Below are positions 63,717 to 64,000 of a stretch of 64,000 nt of DNA, in pieces. Made by a program: the position numbers and the translations under genes. How positions within the stretch are numbered: the first letter of the stretch is position 1; each line of letters opens with the position of its first letter. Origin of the DNA: Aristolochia californica (Eukaryota; Streptophyta; Magnoliopsida; Piperales; Aristolochiaceae); NCBI GenBank assembly GCA_029961685.1, contig JARWKL010000006.1, positions 14,948,748 through 15,012,747 on the forward strand, written 5' to 3'. Under the pieces are notes generated by a model. It had not been told where the DNA came from, made no database searches, and saw only the letters and a program-made list of their open reading frames with translations.

Positions 63717-64000
63717 TTGTTCTGATGATTGCAAAACCAAATATATAAAAAAATAAAAGAGTTCATAATCCTCAAAAATCACAGATACTTTTTGGAATTA
63801 TCTCGTTCTGCATTTGTGCTTTTCCATTTTTGATGTTCAATTTTTTTTTCAAATCCAAAATCATCTTTTTCACTATCCCATTTTTCTCGTAAACAAAAAG
63901 ATAAGCTAAATACATCACAACAAAATGAAAATTTAAGAGTTTATCTATGCAAAAAAAATTGAAAACTATAATAATTGTAAGTGAAGAAAATAATTTCATG

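Larger units (their letters stand above)
56976..64000 (-). repeat. 677-bp satellite array, block E (inverted)
   Basis: Reverse-complement subfamily B monomers, with anchors near 57002, 57686, 58290, 58895, 59615, 60296, 60964, 61655, 62342, 63031 and 63732. Satellite re-enters 26 bp before an anchor, at TTCAAAATGCCTCGCC, and this first copy has no C tract. The 605-bp steps are two monomers with deletions. From 58.9 kb the monomers follow a higher-order order, annotated separately. Confidence 0.95.
58895..64000 (-). repeat. Higher-order array A B C D C D A B
   Basis: Eight successive monomers fall into four types by shared rare variants. A (58895, 63031): CCCCACCCTCTTCCGATG, TTTCATTTAGGATG, GAAGATAATTATTTCAC, AACACAGAA and TATCCAAAAATTTA. 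B (59615, 63732): TGTT at the anchor, CAAAATCA with CTTTTTCACTATCCC, AGATAAGCTAAATA and AAAATTTAAGAG. C (60296, 61655): TTTGGTAGTCA, ATCAGGTCAAAATGCC, TCACATATACTTT and CTAGAACAACCCC. D (60964, 62342): GATCTGTAGTGACTATAAC, AATAAAATTAACACAAATTT and TTCCTCTAGTACAACCCC. C to C and D to D are 1,359 and 1,378 bp apart; A to A and B to B are 4,136 and 4,117 bp apart. Confidence 0.87.

Noticed and set aside
1..64000. CRISPR array
   Set aside because: The repeat unit is about 677 bp with no short repeat-spacer alternation and no cas genes, and the window looks eukaryotic.
1..64000. A previously undescribed gene system
   Set aside because: Apart from the retroelement, all sequence is accounted for by satellite monomers and their rearrangements. 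I see no gene cluster, conserved frame or RNA gene that would support one.

Overview
This window is almost entirely a tandem satellite array. I see no host protein-coding gene and no RNA gene. The repeat unit (monomer) is about 677 bp, AT-rich, and occurs about 90 times, counting full and truncated copies. The phase can be followed by one recurring anchor, GCAATCATCGG or its complement, every 655-725 bp. The array, together with one low-copy insertion resembling a plant Ty3/gypsy LTR element primed by initiator tRNA-Met, points to plant heterochromatin. The kingdom is an inference and I cannot name a species. The sequence does not show whether the site is centromeric, subtelomeric or interstitial.

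Layout: (1) about 1-14.5 kb, forward-orientation subfamily A. It reads ATATCCCCACC, lacks the GGATTT insert after CAAGTTT, and has a short GAGGGGAGG at the G-tract site. (2) 14.5-40.55 kb, forward subfamily B. It reads ATATCCCACC, carries the GGATTT insert, and many monomers have an expanded poly-G tract at one fixed phase. (3) 40.55-41.40 kb, an inverted block of a clearly more diverged monomer type. (4) 41.40-48.85 kb, forward subfamily B with many local duplications and deletions. (5) A fold-back junction at 48,851-48,873, after which the array stays inverted to the end of the window, so the G tracts read as C tracts. (6) 55.02-56.98 kb, a rearranged non-autonomous LTR retrotransposon on the minus strand. 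It has two LTRs of about 410-430 bp, a primer binding site, a polypurine tract and a GC-richer internal region of about 1 kb without pol domains. (7) 56.98-64 kb, inverted satellite with a clear higher-order pattern, A B C D C D A B.

The array carries a readable history of its turnover. There is a 7-monomer-offset duplication (8.2-9.2 and 12.9-14.0 kb), a trimer duplication (30.9-32.3 and 32.9-34.3 kb) and a dimer duplication (60.3-61.6 and 61.6-63.0 kb). A run of about 239 bp is identical at two places 11.8 kb apart. A 216-bp intra-monomer duplication occurs twice with the same junction. The short ORFs of 60-160 codons are translations of the satellite and show no sign of being genes. I did not find a hidden protein-based or RNA-based system. 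The points that stand out are the phase-locked poly-G tracts, the orientation switch, the diverged inverted block and the chimeric LTR element.
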